Shown here: positions 53,941 to 62,044 of the stretch, one piece after another | Layout of the letters: each line of letters starts with the position of its first letter | Numbering within the stretch: position 1 is the stretch's first letter | NCBI RefSeq assembly: GCF_037076345.1 | Contig: NZ_AP024702.1 | Coordinates: forward strand, 3,968,001 to 4,032,000 | Direction of reading: 5' to 3' | From: Haloferula helveola | Lineage (GTDB): Bacteria > Verrucomicrobiota > Verrucomicrobiia > Verrucomicrobiales > Akkermansiaceae | Length of the DNA: 64,000 bases | Program-made: the position numbers and the translations under genes | The notes under the pieces: generated by a model | Database searches by the model: none | The model's input: the letters and a program-made list of their open reading frames with translations, nothing else | Told to the model about the DNA's origin: nothing

Positions 53941-55973
53941 ACTCGAAAGAGGAGGCTACCCTTCGTGCTATTGTTCCGATCGCCGCAAACCGAGCCATGC
54001 GATGCATGCAGCACCAGTCCGCAGCGGGCAACAATGACTATGAGCTTCGATGGCAGCGAATCTTCCGCGCGGCGATCGACGAGTCGAATTCCGCCTACGC
54101 GGTCGAGTCCGCGGTGTTGCGGGAGTTCGGATTGCAGGATGCGGTTGATGCGAATCCCGGCGACAAGCAGCTTTATGCGTCGGAGACCTTCCGCGCCTAC
54201 GACCGCGACAACCGTTACACGACGCCCGGTATCAATCAGGATTTCGGTCTGGGATTTCCAGTGCCACTGGAGAGTGTGAGCAGTCAGGTCAATGACTTGG
54301 ACCATACGTGGCCAATCATCAGCGATAAAAAGCATTATGGATCATTGGCTGCGGAGAAGGTTGGCGCCTCGGTTGAGGACTATCCGCAGTTCAATCTGAT
54401 TCCCTACCCCGAGATCCGCTTCGGCTATGCCGAGCCTGGAGAGATGTTTGTGGCAAAGCGCAATTGGTGGGCGTTCAAGATGAATCTCTCGGAACACCAC
54501 GACAACATTACCAAGCTCCGGAAGCGGACGAGGGAGTTTGTGTTTTCGATCTATGAGGTCCCCTCACAGCTCGGCATTTCGGCAGAAGCCTTCACGGTCC
54601 TGGGGCAATACGAAGATGGCACCGAGTGGCAGAACTTCACTATCCAGGGCGGGGTGTTCGCAAGTCGTGCAAGGATCGGATCGGGATTGAATCTCGATCG
54701 GATCTCGGGCCGGCACGGGCTGGAGATTGACGCCAATGCCACGTTTGGCGACGAGGCCGCGCCGGGTACGATCGAGAGTGGTAGTGACGGTGGCCTCACC
54801 GCCAATCCCTTTGCTCCGGGAGTTCGCGAGTCGTATGAGCTTGAGAACGGCGATTTCCTGCCGGTCTCTCTCGCCTCTGAGAGTGGTCGCGCTGCTTTCA
54901 TCCCCATCAACCGTGGAGTCGAATTCTTCGATCGATTTGCGCACAATCAGGAGACGCAGACGGTCTCTCCAACGACGTGGAACAACTATTCGGTCGGCGC
55001 CCTTCAGTGTGCAATGCATCTCGACATCACGGATGTGAAGGACGCGGACGACCCATACCCTTCGGAGCTTGAGTTCAGCTTCCTGAAGAACGGTTTGAGG
55101 CAAACGGTCGAAATCGGACTGGAAGAAGGCAACGACATAGGTCTTCCGCCCGGCTACATCTACATCGCGGACGAAAACGAGACCGTGTTCTTCGAGCAGC
55201 CTGTGGATGTCGCATATGGGAAGAACGGCAGCTACTACTTCGAAGAAGAGGTGGTTGGATCAGTCACGTTCGAGAATGCGCGATTCGGTGATCCCTTGGT
55301 CGGCACCTTCAAGGCCGGCTACTACCGCCCGAGTTATCCGTTCGAGGTGAAGATGCTCCATGATGCGAAGCCCTGCATCGAGGTCTACCCTGAGCGATTT
55401 CCTGATTTCCTCGCCCAGCTGGGCGCCGACTCAGTAGAGGTAAACCACTCTCTGTCGATCAACGTAGACTACCCTGGAAGCGCCTATTTGCAGAAGCCAT
55501 CTATTCCGTGCACCGAACTGGATTACGGAGTGATTCTAAAAGAATGCGGTGATTTGACTCCGTATCCGAAGGGTTTTTCGCTCGTCACCAATCTTCGGCT
55601 CTACATCGCGGATGACTTCAACGTGGCCGAGACGACTCCTCCTGCCGGGTCGGGAATCCCGACCCCCTATTATCCTCCCTGTTCGTTGTTTGCTCCCGAA
55701 AAGCGCTACGGGGCGGAAGACATCCCTTTCCGGCTGAAGCTGGGTGGTCAAATGGGTAGCTTGGCGGGCGGTGCTGACACCGGGACCGAATCAGTCCACC
55801 TCTTCGACCTGAAAACGGCGATGGAAGGTGATGTTGCCCACGATAAGATCGAGGTCAATCTCTCGCCGATCAAGCATCCGGCTGCCTTGCCTCCGATCTC
55901 GATGATGAACTGGCTCGTCGTGCTCGAGGAGCGGAGAAGCGAAATGTACACCGGTAAGGCGGCGGCGAATTGA
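53769..55973 (+). CDS. GspK-like large minor pseudopilin, variable body, copy 2
   Basis: 734 residues; the first 57 are identical to copy 1, then the sequence diverges (about half of residues shared). Conserved blocks remain in the same order: YPEIRFGYAEPGEMFVAKRNWWAF, RISGRHGLEI, FLPVSLASESGRAAFIPINRG, DVAYGKNGSYYFEE, NARFGDPLVGTFKAGYYRP, GFSLVTNLRLYIADDFN and MMNWLVVLEERRSEM. The copy has an insertion (about 12 residues) around residue 330 compared with copy 1. The stop is 6 bp from the convergent zinc-ribbon gene. Role as above: a second, different tip subunit. Confidence 0.72.
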   Translation: MKNLKMESKRKRAPRGYASYVTVLTLGIIVLVMLLNSYRTSIRAHAAQKEVTLRIDYDSKEEATLRAIVPIAANRAMRCMQHQSAAGNNDYELRWQRIFRAAIDESNSAYAVESAVLREFGLQDAVDANPGDKQLYASETFRAYDRDNRYTTPGINQDFGLGFPVPLESVSSQVNDLDHTWPIISDKKHYGSLAAEKVGASVEDYPQFNLIPYPEIRFGYAEPGEMFVAKRNWWAFKMNLSEHHDNITKLRKRTREFVFSIYEVPSQLGISAEAFTVLGQYEDGTEWQNFTIQGGVFASRARIGSGLNLDRISGRHGLEIDANATFGDEAAPGTIESGSDGGLTANPFAPGVRESYELENGDFLPVSLASESGRAAFIPINRGVEFFDRFAHNQETQTVSPTTWNNYSVGALQCAMHLDITDVKDADDPYPSELEFSFLKNGLRQTVEIGLEEGNDIGLPPGYIYIADENETVFFEQPVDVAYGKNGSYYFEEEVVGSVTFENARFGDPLVGTFKAGYYRPSYPFEVKMLHDAKPCIEVYPERFPDFLAQLGADSVEVNHSLSINVDYPGSAYLQKPSIPCTELDYGVILKECGDLTPYPKGFSLVTNLRLYIADDFNVAETTPPAGSGIPTPYYPPCSLFAPEKRYGAEDIPFRLKLGGQMGSLAGGADTGTESVHLFDLKTAMEGDVAHDKIEVNLSPIKHPAALPPISMMNWLVVLEERRSEMYTGKAAAN

Positions 55974-55979
55974 TGCAGT

Positions 55980-56684
55980 TCAGTCTTCGAGGTATAGAAT
56001 TCGCCCGCAGTTCTCACACTGCACGACTTCCGCAGCCCCGCCCACTTTGATCAGCGTCGCTGGAATGAGTTTCACGTGACAGCCGCCACACTGGCCGCTG
56101 TGGACGGGCGCGACCGCCACGCCGCCCTTTTTCTTCAATAGGCGCTCGTAAAGCGAAAGCAGTTCCTCGTCGACCTTCGCTGCGGCTTCACCGCGCAGTC
56201 GCTTGGTCTCCTCAATTTCAGCTTCGATGTTCGACCTTCGGGCAGCAATCGACTTCAGGTCATCCTCAACCACTTCTTCGCTCTTCCTCAGGGCTGCTTG
56301 GGCGCCTTCAAGCCGGCTGCGCAGTTCGTCTGCCGACTCCATCAACTCCAACTGCTTCGTTTCGAGGCTATCGACTTCGTTGCCGTATCGTTCGATCTCG
56401 TGACCGAGGGCGCTGAATTCATCGTTCTTCCTGGTCTCGAACTGCTGCTGTTTGAGGCGGGTGATGGTCGTGTTGCGGGTCTGGACATCGAGGTCGAGGG
56501 TCTTCGCCTCGACAGCGTTCTGCTGGAGAGCGGCCTTGGCTTCTCCGACCGCCTTCTGGTCCCCGTCGAGTCGCGCCCGGGCTCTCGCTTCGTCGGCAGG
56601 GAGCTTTTCCAGCTGTTGGGTGAGGTCCTGAACCTTCCGGTCCCTGTCCTGCACTATCAGGAGTCCTTCGATCGATGCGAGCAT
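55980..56684 (-). CDS. Coiled-coil and C4-type zinc-ribbon protein
   Basis: 234 residues from the ATG at 56684; the frame is open to 56774 but would overlap the divergent gene start. A long coiled coil (about 15-170; heptad-rich QDLTQQLEKLPADEARARARLDGDQK) precedes a C-terminal zinc ribbon with two CxxC pairs (QCGGCHV and QCENCGRI). This is the DUF164/zf-RING_7 (CT398-like) family, predicted to bind nucleic acids or a secretion component; CT398 of Chlamydia interacts with sigma-54 and a type III secretion ATPase regulator. It converges on the second GspK-like gene, so it need not belong to that system. Confidence 0.85.
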   Translation of the reverse strand: MLASIEGLLIVQDRDRKVQDLTQQLEKLPADEARARARLDGDQKAVGEAKAALQQNAVEAKTLDLDVQTRNTTITRLKQQQFETRKNDEFSALGHEIERYGNEVDSLETKQLELMESADELRSRLEGAQAALRKSEEVVEDDLKSIAARRSNIEAEIEETKRLRGEAAAKVDEELLSLYERLLKKKGGVAVAPVHSGQCGGCHVKLIPATLIKVGGAAEVVQCENCGRILYLED

Positions 56685-56772
56685 GAGGCGTTCGTATCCT
56701 GTCCACCGGGGGGCGGCAAGCCCCGGACGGGTATTGCATTGAGGAGGGCTCCGCTCCATGCTGTCGACGGTC

Positions 56773-58383
56773 ATGGAAGATGCCGATCAGGAGTCCCGGA
56801 TGGTCTCGATTCGCTGCCCCGGGTGCGGGCAGCGCTTCAAGGTTGGCCCCGAGCTCAAGGGCAAGATGGTCGAGTGCGGAACCTGCGACCGGAGATTCCG
56901 TGTGGAGGAGGACATCATGATCCGCGACCGGAAGTTCTATCCCGGGGAGCGGCGGGATCCGTCCCTCCAGAGGTTTAGCCGGGTTCCGCTCCGCAGCGGG
57001 CCTGAGCCGGCTTTTGAAACTGCAAATACCTCTCCGGAGCCCGATCCCCGTTCGTTTGTTGAGCCGGTTTCCCCCCTTCGAGTGATTCTTGGATTTGCCG
57101 GGGTTACAGGTGCGGCGGTGGTGGCCCTGATCCTGATCTTCGGAGGAGGCCCCGGAGGTCTGCTTGACGGGACCGCGATGGATAAGCGGCTCGTCTTTGC
57201 CGGTTTCACCGCGTTGGTGGCTTGGGTGCTTCTGTTTTTTGCCAATCCGACCCAGCGCATCAAGGCGGTCGTGGGTGGCTTGTTGATCTCCGCAGCCCTC
57301 CTGTCTCTTCCGTTCCTCTTCACCAAAGGTCTGCCCATTGAATCCGCCGGAGACGGTGGGCTCGGTGGCCCCATTGATCCCGGACCTCCCACTGAACCTA
57401 CGGTAGACCCCGAAACTCCCTACGATGAACTGAAGCAGGAGATGGGCTACGGGAAGCTCGCTGAGGCGATTGAGAGCTATGGATCGGATGGTCTGAGCCA
57501 AGGCAGAACAGCGATCGGAATCTGGTTGAGGGACGTCCGGCTTTATAACAAGCAGCAAATCGTTGAGTACCTGATGCGGGCTACCGATGCCGGCGAGCGC
57601 TCGTGGATCTACAGTCGTCCTCCTTCCGACTATCTGATGGTTTTGTACGACGTTCGGCCAGAACTCGGACCTGTGAGGAAAAGCTGCGAACGATTTGGCA
57701 AGGTCGGGCGTGTCCTCAATGACCTGCAGGTCATTGAGGTGGTCGTTGACAATGACCGGTTCGTCCAAGGGCCTCTGGACAAACTTCAGGATTCATCCGA
57801 TCCCTCATTTTACGAGCTGAATCGGCGGGAACTCGAGAGCATCGACCTGCATCGTGCCGGTGCTGCTGTGAGGCGACTGGTGCCGGTTGAACCGCGGCTC
57901 TACCGCGACGATATTGTTCGTCGCATGCAGGAACTTCTTGAGGAAGGTGGAATCGAACTGAAACGGGATGTCGCACGTGCGCTTTCCGTTTGGGCACAAT
58001 CCGGCGATGGGTCAGTCGCCGCCGTGCGGAAGGCCGCGTCCGAGTTGATGGAGGAAGGGGAAGACGTTCCCCGTAGCGTGGTGGAGTTCCTTGTTGGCAA
58101 CCGGGACTTGGATTCGATTCCACTGATTCACGGGCTCTGGCGGGAAGACTCAAAGGAGTGGGAGGCTCTGTATGGTGATATGGGACCCCGGATCGAGACA
58201 TCCTTGCTGTCGAGTCTGCCCGAACTGACGCCCACGCTGAAGTTGTCGGCCGTGCGGCTCTTGGGTCGGGTGGGGACCTCTAGTAGCCTGCCGAAGCTGA
58301 GCGAGGAGAAGGAGGGCGCCGTGTCGGAACTCGCGGTGACGATTGAGCAAGCGATCAATGCTATTGAAAGCCGCCAAGAGTAA
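56773..58383 (+). CDS. Membrane protein with N-terminal MJ0042-like zinc finger and helical repeat domain
   Basis: 536 residues from the ATG at 56773; the upstream ATG at 56758 is also possible. The N-terminus has a CxxC...CxxC zinc-ribbon (IRCPGCGQRFKVGPELKGKMVECGTCDRRF), followed by a linker, three hydrophobic segments (about 105-125, 135-155 and 160-180) and a large soluble helical domain (about 215-536) with HEAT-like repeats (RDDIVRRMQELLEEGGIELKRDVARAL, AVRLLGRVGTSSSLPKLSEE). Such MJ0042-type proteins are common in Planctomycetes and Verrucomicrobiota, often as fused sensors. Function unknown. Diverges from the coiled-coil gene (88 bp). Confidence 0.75.
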   Translation: MEDADQESRMVSIRCPGCGQRFKVGPELKGKMVECGTCDRRFRVEEDIMIRDRKFYPGERRDPSLQRFSRVPLRSGPEPAFETANTSPEPDPRSFVEPVSPLRVILGFAGVTGAAVVALILIFGGGPGGLLDGTAMDKRLVFAGFTALVAWVLLFFANPTQRIKAVVGGLLISAALLSLPFLFTKGLPIESAGDGGLGGPIDPGPPTEPTVDPETPYDELKQEMGYGKLAEAIESYGSDGLSQGRTAIGIWLRDVRLYNKQQIVEYLMRATDAGERSWIYSRPPSDYLMVLYDVRPELGPVRKSCERFGKVGRVLNDLQVIEVVVDNDRFVQGPLDKLQDSSDPSFYELNRRELESIDLHRAGAAVRRLVPVEPRLYRDDIVRRMQELLEEGGIELKRDVARALSVWAQSGDGSVAAVRKAASELMEEGEDVPRSVVEFLVGNRDLDSIPLIHGLWREDSKEWEALYGDMGPRIETSLLSSLPELTPTLKLSAVRLLGRVGTSSSLPKLSEEKEGAVSELAVTIEQAINAIESRQE

Positions 58384-58421
58384 CAGCCTTCCGTTGATCA
58401 GAATGCGCAACGGCAACACGA

Positions 58422-58510
58422 GCCACCGTGGCGGAATTGGTAGACGCCGCGGACTTAAAATCCGCTGAGAGGCAACTCTCGTGAGGGTTCGAGTCCCTCC
58501 GGTGGCACCA
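58422..58510 (+). tRNA. tRNA-Leu (anticodon UAA)
   Basis: Complete class II tRNA: acceptor GCCACCG/CGGTGGC, D-arm, anticodon stem GCGGA/TCCGC with loop CTTAAAA (anticodon TAA), long variable arm, T-arm GAGGG-TTCGAGT-CCCTC, and encoded CCA. The 89-nt length includes CCA. Confidence 0.95.
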
Positions 58511-58580
58511 TTGACCCGACGCGATCCATTGCAGAGGAGAGGGAATCTAAGAATTCGGCTCACGAGGCGTTTTCAGGTTG

Positions 58581-59018
58581 ATGAAGACTTATCCGCTTCC
58601 TTCCGACCACGAGTCTCCCAAGAACGAGGTGACATCGATGGTGGACATCGCTTTCCTGCTCTTGATCTTCTTTCTGGTGACGGCGACGATCTTGCCGGAG
58701 GAAAGGGATCTGGCAATGGCTCTGCCGCCTGAAGACGGTCAGAGGGTGGAGGCTGTGCCTTCGTTGCCGATCTGGATCGAAATCGTCGCCGACAACTCGG
58801 TGTGGTGGGGCGAAGGTGTCTCTCGGATGGAGGTTGCCAATCCAGATGACGGCCGGGAGTTGCCGGAGTTGCGAGAAATGCTTCGCGGCTCGATGGCGAG
58901 CGGAGTCCGGACGCCGGTCCTTCTCAAGGTTGCGGACGAAGTGACTCAGCAACGTTTCACCGATGTGCTCAACGTGCTCTCAGCGTCGGGTGTCGAGCAG
59001 GTTGCCATGCTGGACTGA
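58581..59018 (+). CDS. ExbD/TolR-family biopolymer transport protein
   Basis: 145 residues from the ATG at 58581. One N-terminal membrane helix with the conserved Asp (SMVDIAFLLLIFFLVTATI) and a C-terminal periplasmic domain of the ExbD/TolR type (PVLLKVADEVTQQRFTDVLNVLSASGVEQVAML). The family uses the proton gradient, with ExbB/TolQ, to power TonB-dependent transport or envelope maintenance. No exbB/tolQ or tonB gene is next to it in the window; the partner may be elsewhere. The gap from the tRNA-Leu gene is 70 bp. Confidence 0.85.
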   Translation: MKTYPLPSDHESPKNEVTSMVDIAFLLLIFFLVTATILPEERDLAMALPPEDGQRVEAVPSLPIWIEIVADNSVWWGEGVSRMEVANPDDGRELPELREMLRGSMASGVRTPVLLKVADEVTQQRFTDVLNVLSASGVEQVAMLD

Positions 59019-59027
59019 GTGCCGTTC

Positions 59028-59780
59028 CTAGGGGACCCGGACCGGCTGGATGTTCTCCGTCGTGAATCGAACAACCACTTGGTACTTTCCCCCCTGCATT
59101 GAGGTGCCGAGGAGTGCCGAGCCGCCGCCGTCGAGGCGCCAGATGTGGGAGGCGAGGAAAAGATCGTTCTGCAATTCGCTTCGGTCCGGAAAGTCGGCCG
59201 TTTGCAAGGGCTTGCCGTGGAGAAGGGTCAAGACCTTCGAAAGTTCCTGCCAATTTTCGTGAAGCTTGCCGCCGTAGGAATCGGCCCCAAGGGACTCGGT
59301 TTGCAGGGAGATCTCGCTCAAGCCGCCATTTTCGGTCCAATCGAAGTAGAGCTCGCAATGCAGGCCACCGATCTGCTGCTTGGTGCGGAATGTTCCGTTC
59401 AATCCGAAGCGTCCGAAGAAAGTTTCATCGAGAGCGGTCTCGACCATGGTGCTGTCCTTGAGCTTCTGTTCCACCTCCTTGCGGTTGTCGCCGAAGCACA
59501 GCGTGTCGAAGACGGCGTTGGGGTTGATCTCAACGTCGGCCGCCGCTCCCTCGGGGGGCTTCTGGGTCTTCAGCCAGGAACGGTCCGCTTCGTGGAGTTT
59601 GTCGATCTCGAAGGTAAAGACGCGGCCATCCTGACGGCGGATCGTGACCCTCTTACCGTCGTGGGAGAGATACTCGCCGACGAACGACGAGCTTGAGTCG
59701 GCATTTCGCCACGTGCGGTTCTGGGCGGCTGATGGCAGGGCAAGCAGCCCCAAGAGGAGCAGGACGTGGAAAGGTAGCAT
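59028..59780 (-). CDS. Exported SHD1-domain protein
   Basis: 250 residues with signal peptide (MLPFHVLLLLGLLALPSAAQ). The SHD1 (SLA1 homology 1)-like domain is at about 22-75: RTWRNADSSSSFVGEYLSHDGKRVTIRRQDGRVFTFEIDKLHEADRSWL, a domain very common in secreted proteins of Planctomycetes and Verrucomicrobiota. The second half (about 85-250) is a beta-rich domain, related in layout to the protein at 48819-49415. Function unknown; possibly protein binding at the envelope. Converges on the ExbD gene (9 bp). Confidence 0.85.
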   Translation of the reverse strand: MLPFHVLLLLGLLALPSAAQNRTWRNADSSSSFVGEYLSHDGKRVTIRRQDGRVFTFEIDKLHEADRSWLKTQKPPEGAAADVEINPNAVFDTLCFGDNRKEVEQKLKDSTMVETALDETFFGRFGLNGTFRTKQQIGGLHCELYFDWTENGGLSEISLQTESLGADSYGGKLHENWQELSKVLTLLHGKPLQTADFPDRSELQNDLFLASHIWRLDGGGSALLGTSMQGGKYQVVVRFTTENIQPVRVP

Positions 59781-59859
59781 CGAGAATGAAACGCCGGTGG
59801 CGTCGGGAAGTTAGCCGGATCTTCCGCCAAGTTCTGTCATGGGGGGGCGACCGGAAACA

Positions 59860-59897
59860 AAAATCCCGACAGGGCCGGTGGCGCCTGTCGGGATTTT
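59860..59897. terminator. Strong intrinsic terminator hairpin
   Basis: Perfect stem AAAATCCCGACAGG / CCTGTCGGGATTTT (14 bp, loop 10) with A/T runs at both ends. It lies just downstream of the TIGR04073 gene on the minus strand, and upstream of the SHD1 gene on the same strand, so it most likely ends the TIGR04073 message. Confidence 0.85.
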
Positions 59898-59926
59898 GAA
59901 AATCTCCGTCACTGGAAGGTTACCTC

Positions 59927-60358
59927 TTACCAGCGCTGGGTGCGCGTGTGCTGGAAGTAGGTTTCGAATCCGAGTTCCGGCGGGAATTCGGAGAGGCCGT
60001 CATGCGGATTCATTTCGATCCGGTTGTCGGTGCCACACTTCTCGTAGGGAGGCTTGAAGGTGCCGCGGTAGGTCGGGCAAGTGAAGGTGAAGAGCTCGTA
60101 GAAGCCGTAGCCCAAACGGCGCAGCGCGCGGCCGGTGCCGTCGACAGCTCCGTAGGACCAGCCGGCCTTGCGGCCGTAGTCGTCGCTCTTGCGGACGATC
60201 TGCTCAGGAATCTCGATGAACCCGTACAGAATGTTGCTGAGGGCCCGGCCGAGCTTGCGGCTGGCGGTGTAGGTCGACCCTGGAGGGGCTTGGATGTCCG
60301 CGGAGGCGATGCTGCCGAGCGCGAGGAAAGCGGTGGCGATAACGGCGAGTTTTTTCAT
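59927..60358 (-). CDS. Exosortase-system-associated protein, TIGR04073-type
   Basis: 143 residues with signal peptide (MKKLAVIATAFLALGSIASA). The body has the family's arrangement: YTASRKLGRALSNILYGFIEIPEQIVRKSDDYG, WSYGAVDGTGRALRRLGYGFYELFTF and a C-terminal CPTYRGTFKPPYEKCG. Members co-occur with PEP-CTERM/exosortase systems, usually as small secreted or outer-membrane-associated proteins. One PEP-CTERM protein is found in this window (8173-8919); the exosortase gene itself is not here. A strong terminator follows it. Confidence 0.85.
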   Translation of the reverse strand: MKKLAVIATAFLALGSIASADIQAPPGSTYTASRKLGRALSNILYGFIEIPEQIVRKSDDYGRKAGWSYGAVDGTGRALRRLGYGFYELFTFTCPTYRGTFKPPYEKCGTDNRIEMNPHDGLSEFPPELGFETYFQHTRTQRW

Positions 60359-60439
60359 GATGCTGGGGAAAGTTTTCTCATTCGGGACGCGCTTGGCAAC
60401 GGGAAAGTTCGGCCGAGCACGGCATTTGCGGACAGGTAT

Positions 60440-62044
60440 TTACAGAGTCACTCCGGTGGCGGACAGGACTCCGGGAATGCCGCGGACGGACTCCATGATG
60501 TCGCCCGAGAGGGGGGCATCGACCTCGATGATGGTCAGTGCGTTGCCTTGCGACTTGTTCCGTGCCAGCGAGAGGTTGGCAATATTCTGGTTGGCATTGC
60601 CGAGGAGCGTGCCCAGGGCGCCAACGATGCCGGGTCGATCGTCGTTCCGCACGATGAGGAAATGGCCATTGATGTTGGTGTCGACGTAGAGGCGGTCGAT
60701 CTCGACGATCCGCGGGCTTCGGCCAATGATCGTGCCGGCAGCGCGGAAGCGGATGTCTCCACGCCGAAGCTCGGCCACGAGGAGCTCGTTGTACTCGGTC
60801 TTGGCATTAATCGTCGATTCGACCAGATCGATTCCCATGTCCTTGGCGACGGTCGGGACATTGACGATGTTCACCTGGCCGTCGGGGCGGGCGGTCTCAA
60901 GTAGGGCCGTCAGGGCGGTGCGGGCGACCAGGGCCGTGTCCTTCTTCGCTAGGGGACCGTGATAGGAGATCCGGAGTGAATCGGGATTCTCGGGGCCGAG
61001 CTTGGCAAGCAGACGGCCCAGAGCTGCACCCAGTTCGAGGTAGGGTGCGACTTCGGCGAGGGCGGAGGCATCCAGCGACGGCATGTTGATCGCGTTGCGG
61101 ATTTCTCCGGTTGCAAGAAAGTCCCGGATCTGCTCTGCCACCTGGATGCCCACGTTTTCTTGGGCCTCATTGGTCGAAGCGCCAAGGTGCGGAGTGAACG
61201 CAATGTGCTTCGCGAGCGCAAAGAGGGGGTGGTCCGACGGAGGGGGCTCCTCTTCAAACACGTCGAGGGCGCAGCCAGCGATGTGCCCGGAGTCGATGGC
61301 CGCCTTCAGGTCCGCTTCATCGATGAGGCCGCCGCGGGCGCAATTGACCACCAGCGCCCCTGGATTCATCAGAGCGAGGCGCTCGGAATTGAGGAGGTGC
61401 TTGGTTTCCTCGGTCATCGGAACATGAAGGGTGACCACATCCGCGCCGCTGAGGGCGATGTCCGGTGACTCGGCAAGTTCGACCTTCAGTTCGTCTGCAC
61501 GGGCTTGGGTCAGGAAGGGGTCGTAGGCAACGACCTGCATGTTGAAGGCTTGGGCCCGCTTGGCGAACTCGCTGCCGATGCGCCCCATCCCGATGACCGC
61601 GAGCCGCTTGCCATTGAGTTCGATCCCTTGGAAGGCCTTCCTTGCGGCCTTGAAGTCACCCGCGAGGACCGCGGTATGAGCCGGACCGATATTGCGAGCC
61701 GCGGAGAGCATAAGGGTGAACGCATGCTCAGCGGTCGAAATGGTGTTGCCGGTCGGCGTGTTCATGACGATCACGCCATGGTCGGTGGCGGCTTGGCGGT
61801 CGATGTTGTCGACTCCGACTCCAGCGCGCCCTACGGCACGGAGTTTCTTGGCTGCGGCGAAGACCTCGGCAGTGACCTTCGTCTGGGACCGGACGACCAG
61901 CGCGTCGTAGTCCGGAATGATTTTCAGGAAATCCTCCGGCGCGAGGCCTGTATTCACATCGACTTCGATTTCAGGGTGCGAAGCGAGTGCCTCCACCCCT
62001 TTGTCGGAAATCGGATCGGAAACGAGAACGCGGTAGCTTGCCAT
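60440..62044 (-). CDS. serA: D-3-phosphoglycerate dehydrogenase
   Basis: 534 residues from the ATG at 62044 (MASYRVLVSDPIS), the usual long SerA form. Catalytic domain motifs: GRAGVGVDNID, NAD motif GMGRIGSEFAKRA, catalytic Arg in NCARGGLIDE, Glu in DVFEEEPP and His in TPHLGAST. An allosteric substrate-binding domain (about 320-450) and a C-terminal ACT domain (about 455-534) follow, which usually bind serine. It catalyses the first step of serine synthesis from 3-phosphoglycerate. It is divergent from ilvD. Confidence 0.94.
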   Translation of the reverse strand: MASYRVLVSDPISDKGVEALASHPEIEVDVNTGLAPEDFLKIIPDYDALVVRSQTKVTAEVFAAAKKLRAVGRAGVGVDNIDRQAATDHGVIVMNTPTGNTISTAEHAFTLMLSAARNIGPAHTAVLAGDFKAARKAFQGIELNGKRLAVIGMGRIGSEFAKRAQAFNMQVVAYDPFLTQARADELKVELAESPDIALSGADVVTLHVPMTEETKHLLNSERLALMNPGALVVNCARGGLIDEADLKAAIDSGHIAGCALDVFEEEPPPSDHPLFALAKHIAFTPHLGASTNEAQENVGIQVAEQIRDFLATGEIRNAINMPSLDASALAEVAPYLELGAALGRLLAKLGPENPDSLRISYHGPLAKKDTALVARTALTALLETARPDGQVNIVNVPTVAKDMGIDLVESTINAKTEYNELLVAELRRGDIRFRAAGTIIGRSPRIVEIDRLYVDTNINGHFLIVRNDDRPGIVGALGTLLGNANQNIANLSLARNKSQGNALTIIEVDAPLSGDIMESVRGIPGVLSATGVTL

